A DNA stretch of 64,000 bases, taken from assembly GCA_900318775.1 (NCBI GenBank), contig ONLY01000004.1, positions 1 through 64,000 of the forward strand, in the 5' to 3' direction. Below the pieces are notes generated by a model. That model saw only the letters and a program-made list of their open reading frames with translations. It was not told the origin of the DNA and ran no database searches. Positions 49,403 through 58,705 of the stretch are shown here, piece after piece. This DNA is from an uncultured Prevotellaceae bacterium (GTDB taxonomy: Bacteria > Bacteroidota > Bacteroidia > Bacteroidales > Bacteroidaceae). A program made the position numbers and the translations under genes. Each line of letters starts with the position of its first letter. The stretch's first letter is position 1.

Positions 49403-51781
49403 TCAGAATGGATAGCCTACTGCAAAGTGGAAACCGAGGCTGTCTTTGAACTTGCGCATGTTGTAGTAGGAAGATTTCCCCGTATCATAAGGAGCATGGA
49501 TGCCTACACCAAGGTCGAAGCGAAGGATGAGAAACTCGAGGTCGTAACGAATACCTGCACCTGTGCCCACAGCCAGAGACTTGAAGAAGCCATCGTCACC
49601 AAAGCGTCCACCTGGATGCTGGTCGTCACCATGCATGAGCCACACATTACCCGCATCGAGGAAAAGAGCACCCTGAAGGGCTTTGACCAAAGGAAAACGA
49701 TACTCTGCATTCATTTCCAACTTCATGTCACCTGATTGGTCTAGATAAGTGCCACGACCATTAGTGTCTTGGTAACGCCCAGGACCGATGCTGCGCACGG
49801 CAAAGGCACGGATGCTGTTGGCACCACCAATGTAGAAGAGTTCACTATAGGGGGCATAGTTAGAGTTCCCATAAGTCCAAATGCCGCCCAAAAACACACG
49901 GGTGGCAATAGAAGTCTTCTCCGTAAGATGGAATGTGTTCTTGAGGGTGAACTGGAACTTGAGGAACTGTGAGTACGGTGTGAAGAGCAACTTCTTGTCC
50001 TTCTGATAATAGTCAAAGCCCAAGAAAGAGTTGGTGAGATTGAGGAAGTTGCCCGATTCTTTCACCGTACCTTCAAAGTGCATGGAGTGCGGAATGCGTG
50101 TATTCCATGTATTGTCGTATATGATGGAATACTGCATAGCAGGGATGAATTGGTCACGCAATGAAACATATAGAGCAGAATTGCGTGACACAATCGAGTC
50201 AAAGCGCGCCGTTGTCTCCTGCATCTTGTTGTAGGAAATGGTGAAGGGAGAGAGCTGGTGGCTCCACGAGCGTGAGGTCTGGAAGCCATAAGCAGCTTCT
50301 GCCATGAAAGACATCAAACGGTAATAGTTGGCACGGTTCAGCTGATTGACATTCACACGGAAACGAGTAGATGTGGGATACTTGTAGAAGCGCTTGTTGA
50401 GCCAAGGGAAGGCAATCCATGGATAAGCCAGGGAGATGTCTGCGCCTATCTCGTAAGAGTTTATGCGCTTATTCTGTCCAAACTGCTTTTGGGTCTGCCA
50501 CTCGTAACTTCCCTTCAAACCTACAGAAAGTGTTTCACCATGATGAAAGGCGTTGCGCTTGGAGATGGTGATACCTAAGTTAGGACCTATCTGTGAATTA
50601 GACTTTTGAGTGATATTGAAGTCTATCTCAGTATCCATCAGTTGGTCAAGCGTCAAGTCAAGGCGGATATCAATTGTGTCGGACGCAGTTGGCTGTTGAG
50701 AGTTGAACACAGAAAGGCTGTCCGCAGATTCCCGCTGCATAAACGTGAATTTGACGCCGGAAAAGATGTCCATACTATGCAGGTTAGCCAATGTCTGATC
50801 CACGCTGGACTGATTAAACAACTGTCGGCGACGGAACTTGAAATTCTTGAACAGCACACGAGGGGCGATTGGCATACGGTCACCCTGGTATGCCACTTTT
50901 AAACTGCGCATCACGAGCGAATCATCGTAGACATTAGACGTGCCAGCAGCCCGACGCTTCATTCCTTCGCTGCTACGCATATTCTCACGAATGTAGGCGC
51001 TCACCTTACCGAAATAGTACTGCCGCTTAGCTTTCTCAGGCATATCCCAGTCTGCAGCCACCAAAAGGTTTACTCGATAGGGAGTGTTTACAGAATCGGC
51101 AAGATAGGTCACATAATCTGGACGATAGTAATAAAAGCCGTTGTTGCGAAGAGCTGTGACGATACGGGTCTTCTCATTGGTGAGGTCGAGTGTGGAGAAC
51201 TGAGAGCCTTTCCGAATGTATGGTTCATCGATGGAAGAGCGAATGATGCTGTCCTCCAACTCCGGGAAAGCATATCGGATGCTGTCAAACAGATAAGGTT
51301 GCCCTAATTTCACGTCGTAAGCAATCTTTTGCTTCTTCGGATTTTTCTGTTCAACAATTTCGTACCCGACCTTTCCTCTGAAATAACCGTAATTCTGCAA
51401 GAGATTGGTAGCAACTTTCACACGCGTGTCTGGCGACACATGTGTCATGGTCACGGGCTGTGCGGCAAACGAATTAAACATCCACTTATTAAATCCTACT
51501 CGCGGCTGGTTCACATATGCGTTGTAGACCCACAAACCTACTTGCAAGGGAGAACGAGTAAATGAACTGCCCATGAAAGATCCATTAGGTGCATAGTCAA
51601 GCGCGGCTTGCACTTCCAACAAAGCATTCTCTTCCTCTGTTGTACCCAATTTGTCATGCACCTTCACCTTGTCTATACCCGTATAAAGCACTTCACCCTC
51701 AGGCAAGTTGGAAGTGGTGGAGCATGCGACCTGCACAAGAGCCACTATTATATATAATATGTATAGTAAATGCTTCTTCAT
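49403..51781 (-). CDS. Omp85-family outer membrane protein, TamA/BamA-like
   Basis: A 792-residue outer-membrane assembly factor. It has a lipoprotein-like signal (YIIVALVQVACS, Cys20), then POTRA-like repeats (about 30-400). The C-terminal 16-strand barrel includes the conserved GGANSIRAFAVRSIGPG segment and ends in phenylalanine (FHFAVGYPF). It overlaps the upstream tamB by 4 bp, which marks it as the TamA-like partner. With TamB it is expected to help insert outer membrane proteins or move lipids. The lipid anchor is typical of Bacteroidetes versions. Confidence 0.9.
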   Translation of the reverse strand: MKKHLLYILYIIVALVQVACSTTSNLPEGEVLYTGIDKVKVHDKLGTTEEENALLEVQAALDYAPNGSFMGSSFTRSPLQVGLWVYNAYVNQPRVGFNKWMFNSFAAQPVTMTHVSPDTRVKVATNLLQNYGYFRGKVGYEIVEQKNPKKQKIAYDVKLGQPYLFDSIRYAFPELEDSIIRSSIDEPYIRKGSQFSTLDLTNEKTRIVTALRNNGFYYYRPDYVTYLADSVNTPYRVNLLVAADWDMPEKAKRQYYFGKVSAYIRENMRSSEGMKRRAAGTSNVYDDSLVMRSLKVAYQGDRMPIAPRVLFKNFKFRRRQLFNQSSVDQTLANLHSMDIFSGVKFTFMQRESADSLSVFNSQQPTASDTIDIRLDLTLDQLMDTEIDFNITQKSNSQIGPNLGITISKRNAFHHGETLSVGLKGSYEWQTQKQFGQNKRINSYEIGADISLAYPWIAFPWLNKRFYKYPTSTRFRVNVNQLNRANYYRLMSFMAEAAYGFQTSRSWSHQLSPFTISYNKMQETTARFDSIVSRNSALYVSLRDQFIPAMQYSIIYDNTWNTRIPHSMHFEGTVKESGNFLNLTNSFLGFDYYQKDKKLLFTPYSQFLKFQFTLKNTFHLTEKTSIATRVFLGGIWTYGNSNYAPYSELFYIGGANSIRAFAVRSIGPGRYQDTNGRGTYLDQSGDMKLEMNAEYRFPLVKALQGALFLDAGNVWLMHGDDQHPGGRFGDDGFFKSLAVGTGAGIRYDLEFLILRFDLGVGIHAPYDTGKSSYYNMRKFKDSLGFHFAVGYPF

Positions 51782-54700
51782 TGCTGCATAACAATCCTGT
51801 CTGTAGTTTCTCCTTCGCGGTTTTTCTCCTGTTCTCCACTTTCTGGTGATTCTTCCCTTCTTCTCATCGGAGGCACTTCTTCCTTCTTCTTACGCCAGAT
51901 AAACAGATCGGAGAACTTATCCATTTTCTTGCGCAACAGCACACCCGCACCATTCTTGTCCAACTCGCCTTCAATCAAGTTGGAATAGTCTTTTTCATGG
52001 AAAAGACGCACATACTGCGTGCCGCCATTGTCAAGTCTCCACTCCAACGAAACGTCATCGATGTAGGCACCTGATTCGTTATACTGCTCACTACCGCCAT
52101 CAGAACTCACCTTGCCTCCAATCACCACATTGAGGCGGTCCGAGAAGAAGCGGCGTGAGAATTTGAACGAATAATCTGTTCGGGTTGTTCCGTCATCACG
52201 CGTGGTCTGTTCCATGCCCACATTCACATCCACCATCGTGGACATAGCCTTACCTGCGATGTTATTAATTTCATTCTGCAAGAAACTGTTCAACGCATTG
52301 CCAGCTGTGAATCCTTTCTTGTTTGAGCCAGAAAGGTACATGCCTGTGGCAAGCATACCTACAGCCAACTTGTTCTTTTCCTCTGCCGAGCAAGCAGCCA
52401 GCTCGTTCTGAACAGAAATATCTTCAGGCGCATCAATGATGAACTCCAGCCCCATGTTAGACAACGTGTTAGAAATCTTCAGACCTGCATCGAAAGCCAC
52501 ACTGCGACTAGTTCCATCTGCAGCTCCTACGGTAGCCTTCACTCGTTCCGTAGCTGTTATGTTGAGCACAGGATTAGCGGGCTCACCTGCAAACTCCACG
52601 TATGAACCATTATGGATGGTAAAGGTCTTCAGCGGAATAACGGGGAGAGTGTACTTCATCTCACCCTCATTGATGGTATAGCGTCCCTGCATGTTCAGTA
52701 CACCCTCAGGCGTGTAAGTCATAGTGACAGAACCACCACCTTGCACCTTTACGTAACTCTCATGATCAGCAGAGAGATCGGCATTCAGTTTGGCGCCATC
52801 CTCAATGCTGAGCGTGAGGTTCATATCCATGCCCATAAAGGTCTTTTTCACCATCTCGTCACGCGGTGGAGGAGGAGCGTTGAAATCAATAAATGTCACG
52901 ATGTCTTCCAGTCGGTCTGTTTGATAAAGTGGCGTATCTGTCAGCACATATGTGATGTTGGTCGTAGGTAACACACGCACCATGCCACGCACCGTCATGT
53001 CTTGCGTAGAACCCAGCACACGCACAAAGAAGTCGCCATACATATCACCATACAGAAGTGACTTAGCAGCAGGCTTTGCTTCTATCACGTGGAAGTTACG
53101 TCCCATCAACGAAAGCGACATGAAAATTTCCGACAAGTCTGCGAAATCCACATAACCGTTCAGCGTAAGCGGGTTGTCATCCGCGCCGTAGAACTTAAAC
53201 GCGTTAAAATCCACACGGCTGTTGTTGAACGGTATGGGCTGATTATCTAAAGCCAAGTCAACGCTGTAAGGTTTAGATAGCACATGGACATCCTTCGGTT
53301 GCAAGGCGCCATTAAAAAGCAATGAGTTCATCGGTCCTGCCACTTTCAGATTACCAGCCAAAAGGCCATTGAAAGCCAGCAACTGGTTCGGCATGAAAGC
53401 GTCGAACATCGACATGGGCACATCCATGAAAGCCAAATTGGCATCAAGAGCCCCCTCGCCCTCTGCTAAATATGTACCATCCAACTGAATCACATCACGG
53501 TCATCAAGAGCCAAGGTCGCATCCACCGCATGCATTGTCTCTCCCTTTGGCATATAGGTAAACCGTGTGCCCACATTACCCACAGGCATACCATCATAAG
53601 TAAAACGATCCACGCCCAGTGTTCCCTCCACCATGAAATTATCGCCTTGGTCAATATAGGTAGCATCAGCCGCAAGCATGCCCGTCATGCTAGGCAATCC
53701 AGGAATAGGCACCACCTTCAGAATTTCTTTCAAATTCAAGTCACTCGCAATCACATTCGCGATTTGCTTGCCAATGTCACTCTCATCAGCATACACAGCC
53801 ACATAAGCGCTGTCTGTCATGCTCGCCAAACGCACATCAGCCATAATAGGCCGATTCGGACGCGTAATAATATAGTTGTCGCTATTCAGCGTGAACTCAC
53901 GGTAAGCAATAATAGGATGTTGTGGATAAAGGCTAAAGGTCACGCATGAATCATTCGCCACACCATTCACACCCAAATCAATACCCTTCTTTCCTTGTTT
54001 ATCAAAGAAGGTAAGATGAGCATCCACTTCATCCGCCTTCAGGAATCCATCCACATATGCACGGAAAGCAGGCAGCAACAGCTGTTCCTTACACTGCACA
54101 CCCACGTGGTAATCCAACTTTGCAGAATCTTGCGTCAAATCAAAGAAGGCGGTATCAATCTTTACACTATCCGTCTTAAAGGAATACACGTGCCCGTTAC
54201 CCATCAAACCTGTTTCTGGCGATGCCTCCACATGTGCTACAAATTCATCGAATTGCACGCCATACACCCTCAGCACGTCCATCAGTGGATTCTGTTTGCC
54301 AGCGGATGCATGCATCCATATTTCAGGCAAGTAAGAACGCAACACATTCAAATCCACATCACGTTTCTTGAACTGTCTCAACGCCTCCTTCTCCAACTTC
54401 TCTATCTTGGGCATCAGGTTAAACATATTGTTAGGAGTGAAGAACGAGAAATCCAAATCGCCTGTTTGCAGCATGGCAGACGTGGTGTCCTTCTTAGCTT
54501 CCGCCATCAAATCAAAAGCCTCTGTCAAGATGCTGTCATTGCCCAGTTTCAGACTCAGCGCATCAATGTGCGAATCCACACGGAACAGTTTGTCCATGTT
54601 ATAAGAGAACTCCAACGTCCCACTCGTGCGAGCCTGCAGCACATCCTCGCTGAAGCCCATTGCTTGGACATCCAGCCAAGGCAGTTGAAGGCTCAGCAAG

Positions 54701-56355
54701 CCCTTCAACAGATTCTTCTTCAATTCACCGTCAAACGACAGGTCTGTCTGTACTTGATTATTATCAGCCACCAAATCCAGCAACACCTTGCCCCCCTTCA
54801 TCGTGGCATTAGCCGTAATGTTGCTTAGGTTTATCTTTCCCATGCGAGCATCAGTCAATAGGGCATCTGCATCCAGCACCGTAAAAGGCGAGAAGAAATC
54901 AAAACCATGTCCAGAGGCCTTCAATTGTCCCGACAGCATCGTCTGTTCCTCCATCGGCACAAAGCGGTTCACCACAAACTGATGCAGCCGCACATTCGCC
55001 CGATAAGCCTCCTGCGCCATTACATAACTCGCCTCAATGTCAGCCCTTCCGCCACGCAAGTCCTCAGCCTTCAGCTTCGTTTCCAGCGACAAGTCATTCA
55101 CCACATCCCACAGCATCGCTTCACCGTCCACTTGAACCAATCCAGGCACTTTCAGATAGAGCGTGCTCACATCCAGTGCCTCCAAGTTTCCTTCAGCCTT
55201 CAGTCTCACCTCCGAAGGACGCACAGGCAACCACTGGTTCATCATCGAGCACACATCCCTCGTCTCTGGACCGCCCATTCGAGTAAAGAACAATATGTCG
55301 CCCTTTCCCACTTGTCCCTCGCCCATCACAGAGAAGCCGCCAGGGTTCTCCTCATCAAAGGCATTCAGGTCCATTCTATAGACCGCAGTCAAATCGCTGT
55401 CCGCCGTCTTCACATGCAGTTTCGGAATGACCAACGCCAGAGAGTCCATCTCCAATCGGCACGCCGTTTCTTGAATGGTCAAGCCCGACTGCTCGACAGC
55501 AGCAAAGTGGCTCAAACGCATCGAGAGGTCTTTGCCCACTGCCGAAAGCGAATCCACCCGCAGATGTATGCCATCAAACTGCAAATGGTTAGGGTCAAGC
55601 TGCTGAGGCAGCCGAGGTTCCTTAAGGCGGTCATAAGCCACCTTCGACTCCTGCATCTCCAGCCAATCCACCTTATACGCCCCTTCCTTCAAGTCGAGGA
55701 AAGCCTTCGTCTGCAAGTTGCCAATATCTGCAGCCACCCAAGTGCTGTCCGCATTAGGTGTCAGCAACACGTTCAGCTTCACACTCTGCAACTGCAAATC
55801 CTCCAGCTGCACACGCCAATCAATCGTAGTCGTGTCTTCAGGCACCGAGTCTGCCAAGATGACCGTCAAGTCAGCATCTCTCAGCAGAGCCTCATTTATC
55901 ACAGCAAGCCCATTCTTGATGTCCGTACTGTGAGAATTGAGACTAAGTTCGGCAAGTTTGCCCTTCAACACACACAAGTCAATCATTCCCTTCGTGTTCA
56001 ACTTGGCATCATACAGATGGACGCCATCCACCTCCGCCTCCAGACGGAACAGCGGCAAAGCCCTTACGCTCACATCCAGTTCGCGCGCATCCAGCAGCGT
56101 GTCGCCCTCATCCACAGCCAGCACCCCTCCCATCGAGAGGTCAAGCGGAAACTTCAGACACACACGCTCTACCGATACCTCCATGCCCGTTTCCTCACTC
56201 AGCATCTCAGCGGCCTTATCCACCGCATATTTTTGGACAGGGGGCACATAAATCAGCACGAAAAGCAACAACAACAAGAAAATTGGAGTTAGCACCATTC
56301 CCAAGAGAATGCGCCAGCTCCAACCTACAAGCGTATACTTTCCGTACTTCTTCAT
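51778..56355 (-). CDS. tamB: Translocation and assembly module protein TamB
   Basis: A very large AsmA/TamB-type protein of 1525 residues that would bridge the periplasm. A single N-terminal anchor (ILLGMVLTPIFLLLLLFVLIYV, about 16-37) is followed by long repetitive beta-strand sequence. The conserved C-terminal DUF490 part is at about 1090-1470, with PVIPLKTFTIHNGSYVEFAG, NPVLNITATERV and QNEINNIAGKAMSTMVDVNVG. The start at 56355 (MKKYGKYT) is chosen. An extension to 56400 would read through a hairpin repeat. It overlaps the TamA-like gene by 4 bp and lies downstream of mdh. Confidence 0.93.
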   Translation of the reverse strand: MKKYGKYTLVGWSWRILLGMVLTPIFLLLLLFVLIYVPPVQKYAVDKAAEMLSEETGMEVSVERVCLKFPLDLSMGGVLAVDEGDTLLDARELDVSVRALPLFRLEAEVDGVHLYDAKLNTKGMIDLCVLKGKLAELSLNSHSTDIKNGLAVINEALLRDADLTVILADSVPEDTTTIDWRVQLEDLQLQSVKLNVLLTPNADSTWVAADIGNLQTKAFLDLKEGAYKVDWLEMQESKVAYDRLKEPRLPQQLDPNHLQFDGIHLRVDSLSAVGKDLSMRLSHFAAVEQSGLTIQETACRLEMDSLALVIPKLHVKTADSDLTAVYRMDLNAFDEENPGGFSVMGEGQVGKGDILFFTRMGGPETRDVCSMMNQWLPVRPSEVRLKAEGNLEALDVSTLYLKVPGLVQVDGEAMLWDVVNDLSLETKLKAEDLRGGRADIEASYVMAQEAYRANVRLHQFVVNRFVPMEEQTMLSGQLKASGHGFDFFSPFTVLDADALLTDARMGKINLSNITANATMKGGKVLLDLVADNNQVQTDLSFDGELKKNLLKGLLSLQLPWLDVQAMGFSEDVLQARTSGTLEFSYNMDKLFRVDSHIDALSLKLGNDSILTEAFDLMAEAKKDTTSAMLQTGDLDFSFFTPNNMFNLMPKIEKLEKEALRQFKKRDVDLNVLRSYLPEIWMHASAGKQNPLMDVLRVYGVQFDEFVAHVEASPETGLMGNGHVYSFKTDSVKIDTAFFDLTQDSAKLDYHVGVQCKEQLLLPAFRAYVDGFLKADEVDAHLTFFDKQGKKGIDLGVNGVANDSCVTFSLYPQHPIIAYREFTLNSDNYIITRPNRPIMADVRLASMTDSAYVAVYADESDIGKQIANVIASDLNLKEILKVVPIPGLPSMTGMLAADATYIDQGDNFMVEGTLGVDRFTYDGMPVGNVGTRFTYMPKGETMHAVDATLALDDRDVIQLDGTYLAEGEGALDANLAFMDVPMSMFDAFMPNQLLAFNGLLAGNLKVAGPMNSLLFNGALQPKDVHVLSKPYSVDLALDNQPIPFNNSRVDFNAFKFYGADDNPLTLNGYVDFADLSEIFMSLSLMGRNFHVIEAKPAAKSLLYGDMYGDFFVRVLGSTQDMTVRGMVRVLPTTNITYVLTDTPLYQTDRLEDIVTFIDFNAPPPPRDEMVKKTFMGMDMNLTLSIEDGAKLNADLSADHESYVKVQGGGSVTMTYTPEGVLNMQGRYTINEGEMKYTLPVIPLKTFTIHNGSYVEFAGEPANPVLNITATERVKATVGAADGTSRSVAFDAGLKISNTLSNMGLEFIIDAPEDISVQNELAACSAEEKNKLAVGMLATGMYLSGSNKKGFTAGNALNSFLQNEINNIAGKAMSTMVDVNVGMEQTTRDDGTTRTDYSFKFSRRFFSDRLNVVIGGKVSSDGGSEQYNESGAYIDDVSLEWRLDNGGTQYVRLFHEKDYSNLIEGELDKNGAGVLLRKKMDKFSDLFIWRKKKEEVPPMRRREESPESGEQEKNREGETTDRIVMQQ

Positions 56356-56363
56356 ATAAAACC

Positions 56364-56426
56364 AAAGAATTGAAGAATTGAAGCTTTGGGCAACAGCCAC
56401 ATAGCCACTTCAATTCTTCAATCTTT
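56364..56426. repeat. Hairpin element before tamB (H6)
   Basis: Arms 56364-56383 and 56408-56426 are complementary with one bulge (aaagaattgaagaattgaag). The right side is made of 7-nt units cttcaat, tcttcaa, tctttca. It ends 8 nt before the tamB start and lies between mdh and tamB on the same strand. Confidence 0.7.
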
Positions 56427-56441
56427 CAATTCTGCAATTGA

Positions 56442-57440
56442 TTACAGATTTGGATTAATCTTGCTCCACTCCGAAACAGGAGGAACGATGTTCAATGTCA
56501 CGAGCTCGTCGCGCATCTTGCAGAGGTGCTCATACGAAGCATCCAGCTTAGCCATCTCCTCAGGAGTGCCAGTAGGCATCTTGTAAGTGCAGCCGTTCGT
56601 GTCGAGCGTAGTGTCCATAGCCATCATGATGTGATTGTACTTCTCGTTGTTCACGTAAGTACCAGCAGGCCAACGGAACTTCTCGCCACCCATCACAGAG
56701 CGAATCATCTCTACAGAGCAGAAAGCAGGGCTCTGCCAAGAGCTGCGGCCACGGAGCTCGATAATCTTCGCGCCACCCTTCGTCACAGCCACCTTCAGCT
56801 GTTCCCATTCCTCTTCAGGAAGAGCAGGAGTGCCGATGAGCTCATTCAGAGGCTTGCCAGCCACCTTCACAGCGCTGCCAAACACAGCCATCTGCTCGCC
56901 ATGACCGCCATATGTTGCGCAGCCAGTCACCTCATACTGCTTCACACCAAACTTCTTGGCAAGAGCAGACTGCAGGCGAGTAGAGTCGAGCGCAGCCAGC
57001 GTAGTCACCTGACCTGGTTTCAAGCCAGAATACAACAGCGTAACCAGACCCGTCAAGTCAGCAGGGTTGAAAATGACAGTCACGTGCTTCACGTCAGGGC
57101 AGTATGCCTTGATGTTCTTACCCAGATCCTCAGCAATCTTGCAGTTGCCAGCCAAAAGATCCTCACGGGTCATGCCAGCCTTACGTGGAGCGCCGCCAGA
57201 AGAGATGATGTATTTAGCATCCTTGAATGCTTCAGCCACATCCGTAGTAGCGGTGAGGTTCACACCGTCATATCCGCAATGGAACATCTCTTCCATCACA
57301 CCCTCCATACCTGGAGCATACACATCATAGAGACACACATTAGGAGTCAGCTTCATCGTCAGAGCCAACTGAACCATTGTGGAACCGATAGCGCCACCGG
57401 CACCCACAATCACGAGCTTATCGTTAGTCAAAAATCCCAT
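56442..57440 (-). CDS. mdh: Malate dehydrogenase
   Basis: Interconverts malate and oxaloacetate with NAD in central metabolism. 332 residues, with NAD-binding KLVIVGAGGAIGSTMVQLAL at the N-terminus, SSGGAPRKAGMTREDLL with the substrate-binding Arg, and CATYGGHGEQM with the catalytic His. It belongs to the LDH-like malate dehydrogenase group common in Bacteroidetes. A TACATTTG box lies 40 bp upstream. tamB follows after 86 bp that hold a hairpin. Confidence 0.94.
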   Translation of the reverse strand: MGFLTNDKLVIVGAGGAIGSTMVQLALTMKLTPNVCLYDVYAPGMEGVMEEMFHCGYDGVNLTATTDVAEAFKDAKYIISSGGAPRKAGMTREDLLAGNCKIAEDLGKNIKAYCPDVKHVTVIFNPADLTGLVTLLYSGLKPGQVTTLAALDSTRLQSALAKKFGVKQYEVTGCATYGGHGEQMAVFGSAVKVAGKPLNELIGTPALPEEEWEQLKVAVTKGGAKIIELRGRSSWQSPAFCSVEMIRSVMGGEKFRWPAGTYVNNEKYNHIMMAMDTTLDTNGCTYKMPTGTPEEMAKLDASYEHLCKMRDELVTLNIVPPVSEWSKINPNL

Positions 57441-57480
57441 AATACTAGTGGTTTTTAAAAGTTATAAATCTTATCTTTTG

Positions 57481-57488
57481 CAAATGTA
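57481..57488 (-). promoter_or_regulatory. TAnnTTTG promoter box for mdh
   Basis: TACATTTG on the minus strand, 40 bp before the mdh start. Confidence 0.6.
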
Positions 57489-57603
57489 CCCCTTTTTTCG
57501 TTACCCGCCAACTATTCCGTCACTTTTTCTTGATTATTTTTCAGCAGACGACATACTCTTCATCCACAAGCGGGGGCCATCTGCACACACCTAAAATAAA
57601 AGC

Positions 57604-58413
57604 TCAGCGAACCACTTCGGTAAACTCCGGCTGAGCCCCTTCTTCCTTACCCACAGTCACATAGATAGTAGAAGTGCTCTCTGCTCCGTTCATGCCTGTG
57701 CTCGTCACGGTGAACTTATAATCCGTCGTCGTCTCGGTCTCTCGTTTGCCCACCATCTTAGGGGTACCGAGAGGGAATTGATAAGTAGAGCAAGCAGCGC
57801 TGAACACAGCCGAGTCCTCAGGAGTCACAGGCACAGATTCACCATAGGCCGGGAGAGGAGCCACCTCACCTTCCTTATAGCCATTCTCTATCAAGAAACG
57901 GTCCAGTTCCTTGGCAGCTGCAGCCACACGCGCAGTACGCACGCCATAGCCCTGCTTGATATTAGCCTTTGGCAGCGCCTTCTTCAGCGCCTCAGACGAT
58001 GTGTTCAGACCACCGCTGCCAAAAGTACAGAACGGCACAATCGTCTTGCCCGCAAAGTCATTCTCCTTCACCAGCGTAGCGATAGGCATCGCATAAGTGC
58101 CAAACCAGATAGGATAGCCGAGGAAGATGACATCATAGTCCGCCAGTTTCGACTGAAGAGGCTGAATAGCAGGAAGATTTCCGCTGTTCATCTCTTCATT
58201 GCAACGCTGAATAGTTGCTTGGAAATCCCCGTCATAAGGATTCACCACCTCGATGCGCTCCATGTCAGCGCCCAATTGCTTCTGCAACTCTTCAGCGACA
58301 GTCTGTGTTGCGCCATTCTGAGAATAATACAGCACCAGCGCCTTCTGCTGCGTGCACCCCGTGATGAAGCATGCCATCACGGCCAGTGACATCAAAGTCT
58401 TTTTCAGATTCAT
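57604..58413 (-). CDS. Lipid-anchored flavodoxin
   Basis: A 269-residue protein with a lipoprotein signal (LMSLAVMACFITGC, Cys20), then a flavodoxin fold: ALVLYYSQNGATQTVAEEL with the FMN phosphate loop, YDVIFLGYPIWFGTYAMPIATLV, and KTIVPFCTFGSGGLNTS. Most flavodoxins are cytoplasmic, so export is unusual and would place FMN in the periplasm or at the surface. About 70 C-terminal residues after the fold are beta-rich and lack a recognised family. The ATG at 58413 is preferred to a TTG at 58419. A TATCTTTG box lies at 58448-58441. Confidence 0.85.
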   Translation of the reverse strand: MNLKKTLMSLAVMACFITGCTQQKALVLYYSQNGATQTVAEELQKQLGADMERIEVVNPYDGDFQATIQRCNEEMNSGNLPAIQPLQSKLADYDVIFLGYPIWFGTYAMPIATLVKENDFAGKTIVPFCTFGSGGLNTSSEALKKALPKANIKQGYGVRTARVAAAAKELDRFLIENGYKEGEVAPLPAYGESVPVTPEDSAVFSAACSTYQFPLGTPKMVGKRETETTTDYKFTVTSTGMNGAESTSTIYVTVGKEEGAQPEFTEVVR

Positions 58414-58440
58414 ATACAATACATTTTAGATTAATGGCCA

Positions 58441-58448
58441 CAAAGATA
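58441..58448 (-). promoter_or_regulatory. TAnnTTTG promoter box for the flavodoxin gene
   Basis: TATCTTTG on the minus strand, 27 bp before the start at 58413. Confidence 0.6.
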
Positions 58449-58705
58449 GCTATTTCCATTGGACACCTACAAGAGATAAGGCAACAAAAATCCTCTGCTC
58501 TAGCATTTTCTGCTAAAGCAGGCCACAAACTGGAAGAACCGATTAACAACCTATTTCATACAATCCAAACTACTTGTGGACTAAACGCACACGTGTTTGT
58601 GGGCAAGCCAACGCTGTGCTACCAGGCGAGCCATCATTGTATGACTGGGCAAAACAGGGACTCCTTTCTGTTCCCTATCTGGGGGAGCATAAAAAGGCTG
58701 CATCC

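Noticed and set aside
51778-56400. Long plus-strand frames opposite tamB (up to about 460 codons)
   Set aside because: They are shadows of the tamB codon pattern with His/Gln-rich nonsense composition and no domain signals.
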